Source of the DNA: Marinobacter nanhaiticus D15-8W | GTDB taxonomy: Bacteria > Pseudomonadota > Gammaproteobacteria > Pseudomonadales > Oleiphilaceae | Length of the DNA stretch: 64,000 bases | NCBI RefSeq assembly: GCF_036511935.1 | Contig: NZ_AP028878.1 | Span: 4,526,001-4,590,000, forward strand | Reading direction: 5' to 3' | Part shown: positions 51,272 to 60,271 of the stretch, piece after piece | Layout of the letters: every line of letters begins with the position of its first letter | How positions within the stretch are numbered: the stretch's first letter is position 1 | Made by a program: the position numbers and the translations under genes | Notes under the pieces: generated by a model | The model's input: the letters and a program-made list of their open reading frames with translations, nothing else | Database searches by the model: none | Told to the model about the DNA's origin: nothing

Positions 51272-52174
51272 CTACTGCAGGGCACCCTCCACAAATTCGG
51301 CCAAATCCCGGTTGAACCGCTCAGCCTCTTCAATGAAAGGGGCATGCCCCGAGTTGTCATAAAGCAGCGTGCCCACTTCGGGATTGATCGCCTTTGCGCG
51401 CTCGATCGTCTCGCTGACCTTCACGAGCGCATCCTTTTTGCCGTAGAGCATGAGGATCGGTTTCGTCGCTTTGCCCAACCCCGCCAAAGGAACACTTATG
51501 GATTGAACGTTCTCTTGCATGACCCACGAAGCCAGCGCAGCGTTGGCGAACAGTAGCTGGAAGGTTTCGTCGTCCGGCTGTTGGTGGAAACACAGGCGTA
51601 GGAAGTCACGAACCGTCTGCAAATGAGTCTCCAGGTCCGGTGAAACCAGATCCCGGTATATGTCCGGATGCGCAGCGATCTGGTCCGGCTTGAGCTCAAC
51701 GACACCGTCCACATAGATCGCCCCGCCGATATCGCCGTCGCCATAGAAATCAAGGTAATTGGAAATCACTGCACCACCCAAGGACCAACCGACGAGAATA
51801 GCGTCGTGGACGTCACTGGCAGCGATGACCCGCGCAAGATCGTCGGCCCAACGGCGGCCGTCCCGATAGGCTTCGCCATTGCTCGGCTTTCCCGAGAGGC
51901 CATGGCCCCGCAGGTCGTAGGTGATCAGCCGATACTTTTGCAGGAGCGGACTCTCGACCTGGGGCAACCAATTGAGATGGCTCCCCAGGTAGCCGTGGAT
52001 AAAAACGATAGCCGGGCCGTCGTGAGCGCCCGATTCCTGGACGGCGATAGAGACACCATCACTGGAAGTCACCTCATAATTTCGGGTGTCGGCGTTGGAC
52101 ATCATGGGAACCACCACCATCAAGGCGGCTAACAGAAAGGTTTGTAGCGAACGGTAGCTTGGAAAAATCGACAT
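51272..52174 (-). CDS. Secreted alpha/beta hydrolase
   Basis: This 300-residue protein has an N-terminal signal (MSIFPSYRSLQTFLLAALMV) and the hydrolase fold: VFIHGYLGSHLNW (oxyanion region), the nucleophile elbow VGWSLGGAV (Gly-x-Ser-x-Gly), an Asp in LYGKKDALVKVSETI and His in NSGHAPFIEEAERF. The ATG at 52174 is preceded by AGAGGAG. Its promoter is shared with the divergent MerR gene, suggesting control by MerR. Confidence 0.87.
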   Translation of the reverse strand: MSIFPSYRSLQTFLLAALMVVVPMMSNADTRNYEVTSSDGVSIAVQESGAHDGPAIVFIHGYLGSHLNWLPQVESPLLQKYRLITYDLRGHGLSGKPSNGEAYRDGRRWADDLARVIAASDVHDAILVGWSLGGAVISNYLDFYGDGDIGGAIYVDGVVELKPDQIAAHPDIYRDLVSPDLETHLQTVRDFLRLCFHQQPDDETFQLLFANAALASWVMQENVQSISVPLAGLGKATKPILMLYGKKDALVKVSETIERAKAINPEVGTLLYDNSGHAPFIEEAERFNRDLAEFVEGALQ

Positions 52175-52216
52175 CAACGACTCCTCTAGGTGAATGAAGG
52201 GAGCCAGCGTAAACTG

Positions 52217-52237
52217 TGACATTGATGTCAGGGTCAA
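52217..52237. promoter_or_regulatory. MerR-type operator/promoter
   Basis: TGACAT-TG-ATGTCA (52217-52230) is a perfect dyad lying directly after minus-strand TTGACC (52237-52232). A TTACGC-like -10 falls about 19 bases beyond TTGACC, the overlong spacer typical of MerR-controlled promoters, which would drive the hydrolase. The assignment is inferred. Confidence 0.55.
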
Positions 52238-52266
52238 CCGGTAAAACGCTTGGACAGAGGAAGAAA

Positions 52267-52641
52267 GTGGACAAGTTACCTATGAGAATCGGTCGGCTCG
52301 CCAGGGAGACGGGTGCAAGCATCCGATCAATCCGCCACTACGATGCTCGCGGTCTGTTAAGTTCGTCGCGGACAGACAACGGCTACCGTGTATTCCCTGA
52401 GATAGCAGTCACCCAGGTTCGTCAAATTCGCAGGCTGCTGGACAACGGGTTCAATCTGGAGCAAATCGCCACTTTTCCTGAGTGCATGCGCCTCAAGGAG
52501 GGCGCGACGTTCTGCCCGGAAACCATTGCAGTACAGCATGAGCGGTTGGCGGAGGTGGAGAGACGCATTGCCGATCTGCAGGCCATTCATGCACAGCTAA
52601 CGCGTTCTATCGCAGATAGCGAGCGGATCTCTGAGAAATGA
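52267..52641 (+). CDS. MerR-family regulator
   Basis: This protein of about 124 residues has a MerR winged helix (MRIGRLARETGASIRSIRHY, then GYRVFPEIAVTQVRQIRRL) and a coiled-coil dimer helix (HERLAEVERRIADLQAIHAQ). A GTG at 52267 with AGAGG upstream is used; an ATG at 52282 is equally consistent with the family start. A CPET-type Cys in ATFCPET suggests a metal or redox sensing role. It is divergent from the hydrolase at 51272. Confidence 0.82.
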   Translation: MDKLPMRIGRLARETGASIRSIRHYDARGLLSSSRTDNGYRVFPEIAVTQVRQIRRLLDNGFNLEQIATFPECMRLKEGATFCPETIAVQHERLAEVERRIADLQAIHAQLTRSIADSERISEK

Positions 52642-52844
52642 TGAGGGTTTTCGAAACGGCCTGGGGTGAGCACGCCGGCGTTACCTTGTTTTGAGACGTT
52701 TCCGCCAACCGAATCCTATGAAAACCTCGCGTGGGCACACGCCAAGAGTATCCGTCGGAGTTAGGGCGCACCTGTTATCCCGTTCTTGCCGAGCGATCAC
52801 CGCTGGTCCACGATGGGAGATTCCTTACCTAGCCGGAGACCTGC

Positions 52845-53540
52845 ATGGATACGAATGCACCCGTCGTTATGATCAGTGGCGCAAACCGCGGTATGGGCGC
52901 CGTCTTCGCTGAAACATTGCACGCTGCTGGCTGGCGGATCAGCCTCGGTTGTCGCACGGCTCCCGCTTCGCCGCCCGATGACGATCACTGCCGTGTCTTT
53001 CACTACGACGCACTGGATGACGACAGCGGCCGCGCCTGGGTCGAATCAACTATCTCTGCCTTTGGCCGGATCGATGCCGTGGTCAATAACGCGGGCATTC
53101 TCAGTCGTTCGTCCGTGCTCGAAGCCGGCGGTGATGAATTCGATCGCATCATGGCGGTGAACGCCAAGGCGCCGATGCTGCTGACCCAGCACGCCTGGCC
53201 GTACCTCATCGAAGCGCCCCAGGGCAAGGTGGTTACAATCACGTCGCTGTCCGGCAAGCGCGTCAAATCCGCGGCTTCCGGGCTCTACGCCATGAGCAAG
53301 TTCGCCGCCCAGGCATTTGTTCATGGCCTGCGCCACTGCAGTGCCGATACGCGAGTACGTGCCACGGCCATCTGCCCGGGCCCGGTCGCGACCGATATGG
53401 CCATCGAAGGCGGACTGGATGGCGACCATATTACCCGCCCCGAGGAGGTCGCGCGGGTCGTCAGGCTGATACTGGAGCTACCGCCCAGCGCCGCGATTGC
53501 GGAAGTGCCCATTCACTGGGAAGTGGAAAGTACGGTCTGA
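52845..53540 (+). CDS. Short-chain dehydrogenase/reductase
   Basis: This 231-residue SDR has MISGANRGMGAVFAETL (nucleotide loop), AVVNNAGILSRSS, the catalytic Ser in VTITSLSGKRVK and YAMSK (Tyr-x-x-x-Lys). It is one of the classical SDRs of unknown substrate. GGAG precedes the ATG. It is not obviously in an operon. Confidence 0.85.
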   Translation: MDTNAPVVMISGANRGMGAVFAETLHAAGWRISLGCRTAPASPPDDDHCRVFHYDALDDDSGRAWVESTISAFGRIDAVVNNAGILSRSSVLEAGGDEFDRIMAVNAKAPMLLTQHAWPYLIEAPQGKVVTITSLSGKRVKSAASGLYAMSKFAAQAFVHGLRHCSADTRVRATAICPGPVATDMAIEGGLDGDHITRPEEVARVVRLILELPPSAAIAEVPIHWEVESTV

Positions 53541-53635
53541 TAGCCGCCTGAGGTGTGGGGGCAGATTGCATTTATCTGAAACGATGCAAATCCGATGGTC
53601 GGGGTCTCCGATAGCTCGCCTCAGTGCGTTTCTCG

Positions 53636-54721
53636 CTATGCTTCAGCATGCACTTGCGCGAAATAATCCGCCATCAGCTTCGCTGACCACGAACGCGCCC
53701 TCCACCCTTCGTAGTAGGCGCAGTGACTGCCGTCGGCCGTCGTAACCAGGATCAGGTTCGGCATGTCGCCCATTTTTGCCCGATAGGGCGCGAGATTGTC
53801 GATCTGGCAGACCGGATCGTCCTCGGCGTTTAGCACCATAAATGGCGTTTCAATCCGCTCGAAAAGCCGCATCGGGTTGCTGGCGTCGTCGTAATCCGCA
53901 TAACTGGCATGCCCGGCAAGCTCATAACCCAGCCGGTAGAAATCGGCCAGGCTTTCGACGCCCTGCAGCTGCTGTATGGTGGAAAGGTGGCCGATCACAT
54001 CAAGGTTCGGCAGGACGAATTTCTTGACCAGTTTTTTGCCCATCATGCGGCTATAGAAGGGATGGGCGAGATCGAAGGCTTTATCGGTATCATAGCCTGG
54101 GCAATAGGCGAAGGCCGCACGGAATACGGCATCGCCGCCCTCCTCCCCCAGGTAGCGGGTGATCAGTCCTGACCCGGCCGATGAGCCGACGCCGTAGAGC
54201 GGCGATTCCGGGAGGTGCTCACGAATGACCTGCAGCTGCTCACGCAAGTCGTCCGTCGAGCCCAATATATTGAAGCGCGGTGTGGCAAGCTGCAGATTCC
54301 CATGACCGCGGCGCAGGCAAAGCACTACCCGCCAACCGGTTGCGGCGCGCAGATCAGCGACCAATTCCGCCATGCTTTCGGGGCTGCCAGTGAGCGTATG
54401 CATCACCACAATCGTGGGCGTGACGGCAGGCGTGGCATAGCCACTCCAATACAGCGCGGTGATGCCACCATCGGCCATCGTCAATCGATCGATGCGGTCG
54501 TACAGGACATCTGATTTCCGCCATGTCTTTCGCAGGCCATGGAAGACCAACTGCGCATGGGTGTTGGACAACCACGGCGTAGGCTTGAATGGCTGTTGCA
54601 GTTGCGACAGGCGGGCGATGAGTTGTTGGTTCTTCGGCGTGGGCTTGAATAGCACGTGCGGCCGTCTATCGGACAGCAGGCGCTGGGTCACCGGGTGACG
54701 CAAGGCCTCGGAGTTACTCAT
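53636..54721 (-). CDS. YheT-family alpha/beta hydrolase
   Basis: This 361-residue protein resembles the YheT/EMB8 family of hydrolases: FKPTPWLSNTHAQLVF near the N-terminus, VVMHTLTGSPESM, the nucleophile in YGVGSSAGSGLITRYLGEEG, and the Asp and His of the triad in LNAEDDPVC and ADGSHCAYYEGW. The ATG at 54721 has AAGGTG upstream. The reaction is unknown for the family. Confidence 0.85.
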   Translation of the reverse strand: MSNSEALRHPVTQRLLSDRRPHVLFKPTPKNQQLIARLSQLQQPFKPTPWLSNTHAQLVFHGLRKTWRKSDVLYDRIDRLTMADGGITALYWSGYATPAVTPTIVVMHTLTGSPESMAELVADLRAATGWRVVLCLRRGHGNLQLATPRFNILGSTDDLREQLQVIREHLPESPLYGVGSSAGSGLITRYLGEEGGDAVFRAAFAYCPGYDTDKAFDLAHPFYSRMMGKKLVKKFVLPNLDVIGHLSTIQQLQGVESLADFYRLGYELAGHASYADYDDASNPMRLFERIETPFMVLNAEDDPVCQIDNLAPYRAKMGDMPNLILVTTADGSHCAYYEGWRARSWSAKLMADYFAQVHAEA

Positions 54722-55144
54722 ATCGGGCACCTTATGCTGGGAGGTTCGGCGTGCGGCAAACGTACCCCATGGCGCCCGCCAGAGCGTATAGTCCAAGCAG
54801 TAACCGCACTATCCCTTCTGGGGCAAAGGGTTCCAATCACGCGGGCGTGGGCACCCTTCCCATTTCAGGGGCCGCTTAGCCAGCGGCCATTTGCGCTGAA
54901 CCTTAGGGCCGTCAGTGCCGAGACGGCTAACTACGGGAGCAGATTGCATTAATTATTGTCAGCCCGCAATCGGCAACCCTTAACGCATAGACGAGGGCTC
55001 CGTTTGGCGCCAACAAATACACCAAGCGGCCTCAGCCTTTTCGGTCGGGACCGCTTGGACTTGCATAGACGAAGAGGCAACCACGGCAGTTCCTAATGTA
55101 TACACCCTACCCTGGGTGCCTCGAATATCCCACAGGACCGCCGC
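54722..55144. other. Intergenic region between YheT-like and oxidoreductase genes
   Basis: No gene seen. It contains a repeat copy (54935-54980) and a stem CCAAGCGG (55022-55029) / CCGCTTGG (55051-55058) that follows the minus-strand oxidoreductase and could end its transcript. The rest shows nothing recognisable. Confidence 0.5.
54935..54980. repeat. Diverged dispersed repeat (GCAGATTGCATTAATTATTG)
   Basis: GAGCAGATTGCATTAATTAT then TGTCAGCCCGCAATCGGCAA. It is a diverged copy of the family at 32479 and 37911. A further partial copy lies near 53557-53577 (GGGGGCAGATTGCATTTATC). Confidence 0.55.
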
Positions 55145-56182
55145 CTAGAATCCCTCGAGCACGATCTTACCTACCGTGCGCCCTGACTCGATTTCCGCGT
55201 GTGCCTTCTTGAGGTTATCCGCATTAATGGTGCCGAGGTGCTTGCCCGCGGTCGTACGGATAAAGCCCTGATCAACCAGTTCCGCCACCCGCTCCAGCAA
55301 TTCGTGCTGGGCCTGCATGTCGCGAGCCTGGTGCATCGAACGGGCAAACATGAATTCGATATGCACCGACAGGCTCTTGGGCTTCACCTTCATGATGTCC
55401 ACGGAAGCGGGATCATCGATAAAGGCGATCCGACCGAACGGGACCACGATATCGACATAGTTTTCAAAGTACGTGTCGGTGGCGTTGAGGCTGGCCACGT
55501 GGGTCACAGCGTCGATCGTGCCGGCCTCGACGAGGGCGTCGATCTGCGGTTTAAGGGGCTGACTGTGGTCCACGACGTGATCCGCCCCCAGTTCCTGTAC
55601 CCAATTGCGGGACGCCTCACGCGACGCGGTGGCAATGACCGTCGCGCCGGTCAGGGTCTTGGCAAGCTGGATCAGGATCGATCCCACGCCGCCGGCCGCA
55701 CCCACGACCAGGAGAACCTCGCCCGACGTTGACGAAGAACCGGGTGCCTGTTGAGCCAGTTCCAGGTGTTCGAACAACAGCTCCCAGGCGGTAATGGTGG
55801 TCAGCGGCAGGGCTGCGGCGTCGGCATCCGAGAGGCTCTTCGGCTTGTGGCCGACAATACGCTCATCAACGAGCTGGTACTCAGCATTACAGCCCGGGCG
55901 GGTCACGTCGCCGGCGTAATACACCTTGTCGCCCGGTTTGAACCCGGTCACTTCGGGTCCGGTGGCGACAACCTCGCCAACGGCATCCCAGCCGATAACC
56001 TTGTACTGCCCGTCTTCAGCGGGTGCTTTCTTGCGGATCTTGCAATCCACCGGGTTAACGGCAATTGCACTCACCTTAACCAGCAAATCCCGGCCTTCGG
56101 CTACCGGCTGGGGCAATTCAATGTCCATCAGCGCTTCGGTTTCGGTAATGGGAAGTGCGCGGGTATAGCCAATCGCTTTCAT
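55145..56182 (-). CDS. Zinc-type quinone oxidoreductase-like alcohol dehydrogenase
   Basis: This 345-residue medium-chain reductase has VNPVDCKIRKKAPAEDGQ, the NADPH fold LLVVGAAGGVGSILIQLAKT (about residues 157-176) and a C-terminal GKIVLEGF. Zn-binding residues are not evident, so it belongs to the quinone oxidoreductase/YhdH-like group despite the family name. The ATG at 56182 has AGGAGG upstream. It is divergent from the LysR gene at 56302. Confidence 0.87.
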   Translation of the reverse strand: MKAIGYTRALPITETEALMDIELPQPVAEGRDLLVKVSAIAVNPVDCKIRKKAPAEDGQYKVIGWDAVGEVVATGPEVTGFKPGDKVYYAGDVTRPGCNAEYQLVDERIVGHKPKSLSDADAAALPLTTITAWELLFEHLELAQQAPGSSSTSGEVLLVVGAAGGVGSILIQLAKTLTGATVIATASREASRNWVQELGADHVVDHSQPLKPQIDALVEAGTIDAVTHVASLNATDTYFENYVDIVVPFGRIAFIDDPASVDIMKVKPKSLSVHIEFMFARSMHQARDMQAQHELLERVAELVDQGFIRTTAGKHLGTINADNLKKAHAEIESGRTVGKIVLEGF

Positions 56183-56301
56183 CGGAAGACCTCCTGTTGG
56201 GTCGTGGACGTTCATGGAATCGATGGCTGTCAGTGTGGCGGTGGATTAGACTTCCAAAAACAGCCTAATCATCGAAACATTTTCAAAAAATATTGGACAA
56301 T

Positions 56302-57231
56302 ATGACCCTCGAAGACTTGCAGGTTGTACTCAAGGTAGCGGAGTTCCGCGGCATCACGGCAGCGGCCACCAGCCTGGACATGCAGACATCCACCGCCAGC
56401 GCAGCCGTCAAGCGGGTGGAAAAAGCGCTGGGCATCGAGCTTTTCGTGCGTTCGACGCGACAGCTTCGTCTGTCTGGCGCGGGGGAAAAGTTTCTGCCGC
56501 AGTGCGAGCAGGCGCTCCAGATGCTGGAGCAGGCACGTCAGAATATCCGCGACGATCATGAGGCTGTGGAGGGCGAGCTGCGCCTGTCGGTCTCGTCCGA
56601 CCTGGGTCGGAATCGGGTCATGCCCTGGCTGGACGAGATCATGGCGGAGCACCCCGACCTCAGCCTGCGCGTGAATATTAGCGACAGCAATATCGACTTC
56701 TATCGGGATTCAGTGGATATGGCGCTGCGTTATGGCTCACCGGACGATGCGAACCTGTTCGGGTTCAAGATCTGCGATGTCTACGGGGTACTATGCGCGA
56801 CGCAAGCCTACCTGGACCAACACGGCACACCCAGGCATCCGCATGATCTGGGCGCTCACAACGGGCTTTTCTATCAGCTCCAGAATATCCCTCACGATGT
56901 GTGGACGTTCACCCACGGCGACCAGCACTTCAAGGTCAGGATGCGGGGCAACCGCTCGTCCAACGACGGCGACCTGGTGCGCCGCTGGTGCGTTGCGGGT
57001 TTGGGCATCGCGGTCAAATCATGTCTCGACATTTCAGAGGACCTGCTGGCCGGACGGGTTATCAGCGTGATGCCGGAATACAGGACGCGCATGACGGAAC
57101 TCTGGTTGATCTGCCCCAGCCGCCAATCGATCACCCCAGCCATGCGTCTGCTCCGAGACCGCCTGAGGGAGAAATGTGTCGGGATACTGGACGAGTTGGC
57201 ACAGCACGGACATATCAACGGCCAGGGGTGA
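56302..57231 (+). CDS. LysR-family regulator
   Basis: This 309-residue protein has an N-terminal HTH (LKVAEFRGITAAATSLDMQTSTASAAVKRVEKA region) and a LysR effector domain. It is divergent from the quinone oxidoreductase and is probably its regulator. The start at 56302 is the first ATG in the frame; a TTG at 56293 would extend it by three residues. Confidence 0.87.
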   Translation: MTLEDLQVVLKVAEFRGITAAATSLDMQTSTASAAVKRVEKALGIELFVRSTRQLRLSGAGEKFLPQCEQALQMLEQARQNIRDDHEAVEGELRLSVSSDLGRNRVMPWLDEIMAEHPDLSLRVNISDSNIDFYRDSVDMALRYGSPDDANLFGFKICDVYGVLCATQAYLDQHGTPRHPHDLGAHNGLFYQLQNIPHDVWTFTHGDQHFKVRMRGNRSSNDGDLVRRWCVAGLGIAVKSCLDISEDLLAGRVISVMPEYRTRMTELWLICPSRQSITPAMRLLRDRLREKCVGILDELAQHGHINGQG

Positions 57232-57308
57232 CGGGTATCGGAGGCTGACTACGTGTTCTTCAGATCAGGTCAGTTCTGATTAACGCGAAGCCAGTCACGC
57301 CCCGGCCG

Positions 57309-57728
57309 TCAACTCCCGGATTTTGGTTCGACTTTATTGATCGTACCTTGGGCAACGGCGACAGTGCGTTCGCCACCCTCTCCCAACACGAAAACGCTGC
57401 ACTGGCAGACCGCCTGGTTTTTGCCCGATGACAGGACAGTGGCTCTTGCCACAAGCTTCTCGCCAATCGCCGGTCGGAGGTAATTGATCTTGTATTCGGA
57501 CGTCACCGAATCGCCCAAGACCGAGCCGCCAGCATAGGTCAGTGCATTGTCGGCGAGGTAACTGACGACGCCACCATGGACAAATCCGTGTTGCTGTTTT
57601 AACTCTTCCCTCACCTGGAGCGTCAGAACGGCGTTGCCAGGTTCGAACACATCCAGCTCGGTGCCGAGCAACGCGCTGAAAGGCTGGTTCTTCAGTATCG
57701 TCTTCCCGAACTCCAATAAATCACTCAT
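57309..57728 (-). CDS. PaaI-type hotdog-fold thioesterase
   Basis: This 139-residue protein has the hotdog motif GFVHGGVVSYLADNAL (about residues 48-63, with the catalytic-type Asp region) and SEYKINYLRPA. PaaI-like enzymes hydrolyse acyl-CoA thioesters. The ATG at 57728 was preferred over a longer frame because the conserved region starts there. Single gene. Confidence 0.85.
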   Translation of the reverse strand: MSDLLEFGKTILKNQPFSALLGTELDVFEPGNAVLTLQVREELKQQHGFVHGGVVSYLADNALTYAGGSVLGDSVTSEYKINYLRPAIGEKLVARATVLSSGKNQAVCQCSVFVLGEGGERTVAVAQGTINKVEPKSGS

Positions 57729-57909
57729 CGATCGATTTCCCCATAGATGCTTATCTTCAACCACAAACCGGTTCCGTTTTTTTCACAAACCTGACTCATA
57801 AAAGGGAAATGGTAAGCCAAAGGGAGACCAATCAAAGAGGCGCAGGTCTCGGCTTTTCGAAGCTCGACAGAAAACACAAGACCCGGTTCCTGAAAGCGAT
57901 ATAAACCGA

Positions 57910-58485
57910 TTAATGACCGGGCAGGCCCGCAGATTCCGTCGACTCGCGTTTGCCGACAGGCCGCAATCTCATTCCAAGAGCAGCCGAGAGGGCGATAAAG
58001 CCAAAGCCGATCAGGATGGCGAGCCATTGTCGGCTATCGGCGCTGGCCAGGGACGCCTTGCCGCCGAACAGGGCCTGGAACAATACGCTTTGCTCTATCG
58101 CCCCGAACCCCACCATGTAGACGCCAGCGCCTACCAGGCCACCAAGTACGAAGAACACTGCGTCCAGCCGCCCGGCGCCGGCTGCGACTACGCCCGTCCC
58201 GGGACAGTAGCCCGCTATGGCCCAGCCGATACCCAGCAACGCACCGCCAACGGGCACGCCGACATACATGCTTTTGATGGAGAGATGGCCGCCATCGATC
58301 ACACCCAGCCACAGACCAGCAAACAATAACGCTGACGAGACGCCAATGCCGAGCAGTATCGCTTTTGCCAGGTGCATGTCGGTGAGCGTGAGCATGCCGA
58401 CGATTTTCTGCGGATCGGCAGCACCGATCCGCTGCAGGACAAAACCGAACAGCAGGCCCAGGAAAATAGCTAAGATCAGGCTCAC
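57910..58485 (-). CDS. YeeE/YedE half-size sulfur transporter subunit
   Basis: This 191-residue membrane protein has GYCPGTGV (about residue 95), the cysteine-containing motif of YeeE/YedE proteins, and several hydrophobic helices with [17 protein letters not shown]. It overlaps the preceding YeeE gene by four bases. Half-size pairs like this import thiosulfate or other reduced sulfur as PmpA/PmpB-type transporters. Confidence 0.83.
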   Translation of the reverse strand: MSLILAIFLGLLFGFVLQRIGAADPQKIVGMLTLTDMHLAKAILLGIGVSSALLFAGLWLGVIDGGHLSIKSMYVGVPVGGALLGIGWAIAGYCPGTGVVAAGAGRLDAVFFVLGGLVGAGVYMVGFGAIEQSVLFQALFGGKASLASADSRQWLAILIGFGFIALSAALGMRLRPVGKRESTESAGLPGH

Positions 58486-59042
58486 GATGCACTTCCTCCA
58501 TCACGATAGAGCAACAATGCCGTAGGTACGGCAAAGGCGAAGGCGGCCAAGGCAAACAGATAGCCACTGATGGCTGTCTGCATCATGCCGCTCATCATGT
58601 GGCCGCTGGTGCAACCACCGGCGAGCCGGGCGCCCCAGAGCACCAGGAAGCCACCGCCGAACGCCAGACTCAGACGCAGGCCCCGCGTCTGTCCGAACCG
58701 GGCCTCGTGAAAGGGCGGGATCGGCTCCCTGGCCTGGCGCTGCATGCGACGCCCGAGAAAACCACCCACCAACATGGAGAGAACAAAGATAAAACTGTAG
58801 TTGAGCAGGTTAGCCACTTCACTGGCATATTTACCGCCGGATTTGTCCAGGTAGGCGTTAGAGCTGGTATAGCCACTCGATGCCGTGGCGTCTTCCACAA
58901 CCAGCTCTGGATTGATCCAGGCCCCCACCCACCCATCAAGGATGACGAATTGGGTGGACACCCCGATTGGTTTGACCAGTACCACCGCCAGCAAGAACGT
59001 GCCGGCAAGTGCCAGTCCACTGACCTTCCAGTTCCAGTACAT
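58482..59042 (-). CDS. YeeE/YedE half-size sulfur transporter subunit
   Basis: This 186-residue membrane protein has the companion motif [13 protein letters not shown] (about residue 150), matching the thiosulfate-path cysteine of YeeE. The ATG at 59042 gives [18 protein letters not shown]; longer frames extend over the small upstream gene. It forms a pair with the gene at 57910. Confidence 0.83.
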   Translation of the reverse strand: MYWNWKVSGLALAGTFLLAVVLVKPIGVSTQFVILDGWVGAWINPELVVEDATASSGYTSSNAYLDKSGGKYASEVANLLNYSFIFVLSMLVGGFLGRRMQRQAREPIPPFHEARFGQTRGLRLSLAFGGGFLVLWGARLAGGCTSGHMMSGMMQTAISGYLFALAAFAFAVPTALLLYRDGGSAS

Positions 59043-59050
59043 GGAGCCCC

Positions 59051-59245
59051 CTACCGATTGCCCATCGGACAGGTATTCAGACCCAGCACCCGATAGAGCG
59101 GGCAATAGCCCACCAGCCCGGTAATCAGCGGCACCAGACCGACCAGGCCCCACAGGCTCTGTGGGCCGATCAGGGTAAGACTCAACAGCACCAGTCCAAC
59201 CAGAACACGCAGGACTCGATCGATCCTGCCCTCGTTTCTAACCAT
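59051..59245 (-). CDS. DUF2892 small membrane protein
   Basis: This 64-residue protein (MVRNEGRIDRVLRVLVGLVL) has two hydrophobic segments around SLTLIGPQSLWGLVGLVPLI and the terminal motif GYCPLYRVLGLNTC, which is the DUF2892 hallmark. It is the first gene of the YeeE module and often co-occurs with sulfide or rhodanese genes. The start codon, ATG, is at 59245. Confidence 0.85.
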   Translation of the reverse strand: MVRNEGRIDRVLRVLVGLVLLSLTLIGPQSLWGLVGLVPLITGLVGYCPLYRVLGLNTCPMGNR

Positions 59246-59350
59246 GGGATTGCCCTTCCGTTCCGTTGTAATGGAACCAGTCTGGAGGGGCGGGGGCGGG
59301 CGGTCTGTAACTAAGTCACCGTGGTTTGCGAAACCCGCGAATGTATTGAT

Positions 59351-60019
59351 TCAGGTCAGTTTTTCCAGGGCGCTCGCATCAATAATACGGATAGCGCCCC
59401 GCTGCGACTCGATAAAGCCGCGAGCGGACAGTTTTTTGATGTGTCGGGTGACCACCTCGCGAGCCGTACCCACTTCGGCAGCCATCAACTGGTGGGTGGT
59501 TCGTACCCGGTCGCTGCCGAAAGACAGGAGGTACTTGGCAATGCGTACATCGATCGGTTCGAGCGCCAGTTTCTCGATCGTCCGGATCAGATTGTCCATG
59601 CGTTTGGCGAAGCTCTGGAACACGCTGTTGCGGAACGCGGGGGCCGTCTCCATAAGGTCGTCGAAACGGGCCTTGGGCATCAGCCGCACGATGAGGTCGG
59701 TTTCCGCCACGGCCTCGGCGGGAAATCGCCGGTCGCCTAGCAGGCAGCTCGTGGTCAACACACAGATGTTGTTCGCCTGCACGTGGTAGAGGGTCACTTC
59801 GCGCCCGCTGGGCGAGCGCGTGAACAGGCGCACCGATCCGGACTTCAGGAGGAAGTAGTTCAGGCACTCATCACCCTGGTGCAGTATCGGTTGGCCGGCG
59901 GAGATCCGGATATCGTGGTAACCGTCGAAATAGTGAGTGATGGACAAAGCGTTTGCGCCTCCATTCCTGTTGCCCGGAGAAAGAGAATAACGCGACTCGC
60001 TGGGAAGCTCAGTGAGCAT
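59351..60019 (-). CDS. Crp/Fnr-family regulator
   Basis: This 222-residue protein has a cyclic-nucleotide-like sensor (ISAGQPILHQGDECLNYFLLKSGSVRLF) and a C-terminal winged helix (HQLMAAEVGTAREVVTRHIKKLSARGFI). It may control the sulfur-transport genes, which lie downstream on the same strand. The ATG at 60019 is used because a TATACT-type -10 box lies near 60100; no good ribosome binding site is seen. Confidence 0.82.
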   Translation of the reverse strand: MLTELPSESRYSLSPGNRNGGANALSITHYFDGYHDIRISAGQPILHQGDECLNYFLLKSGSVRLFTRSPSGREVTLYHVQANNICVLTTSCLLGDRRFPAEAVAETDLIVRLMPKARFDDLMETAPAFRNSVFQSFAKRMDNLIRTIEKLALEPIDVRIAKYLLSFGSDRVRTTHQLMAAEVGTAREVVTRHIKKLSARGFIESQRGAIRIIDASALEKLT

Positions 60020-60271
60020 TGTTCTGACGAGCGCTTGCTGGGCACGCGCTTCCCGTCGCCGGTATGACGCGCGCCAGCTGGATCGCAACCTCAATAGTAT
60101 ACAAAAAGATATATTGAAAAATTTCGCCAAGTCAGGTCTTTCAGTGAACTAAAATTTCCGTAACATTTGAGCTATAGCTAGTTTGCTTACTCTTCGACCC
60201 GCACTGTTGCTCACCGAATCGGTGTGCTTGCATTCTGATGGCGGCAATTGACTTATCTCGGGTTGCAGGAA

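Noticed and set aside
54960..55144. Possible tRNA or small RNA
   Set aside because: No cloverleaf or acceptor-arm pairing and no anticodon loop could be found; only a simple stem at 55022-55058.
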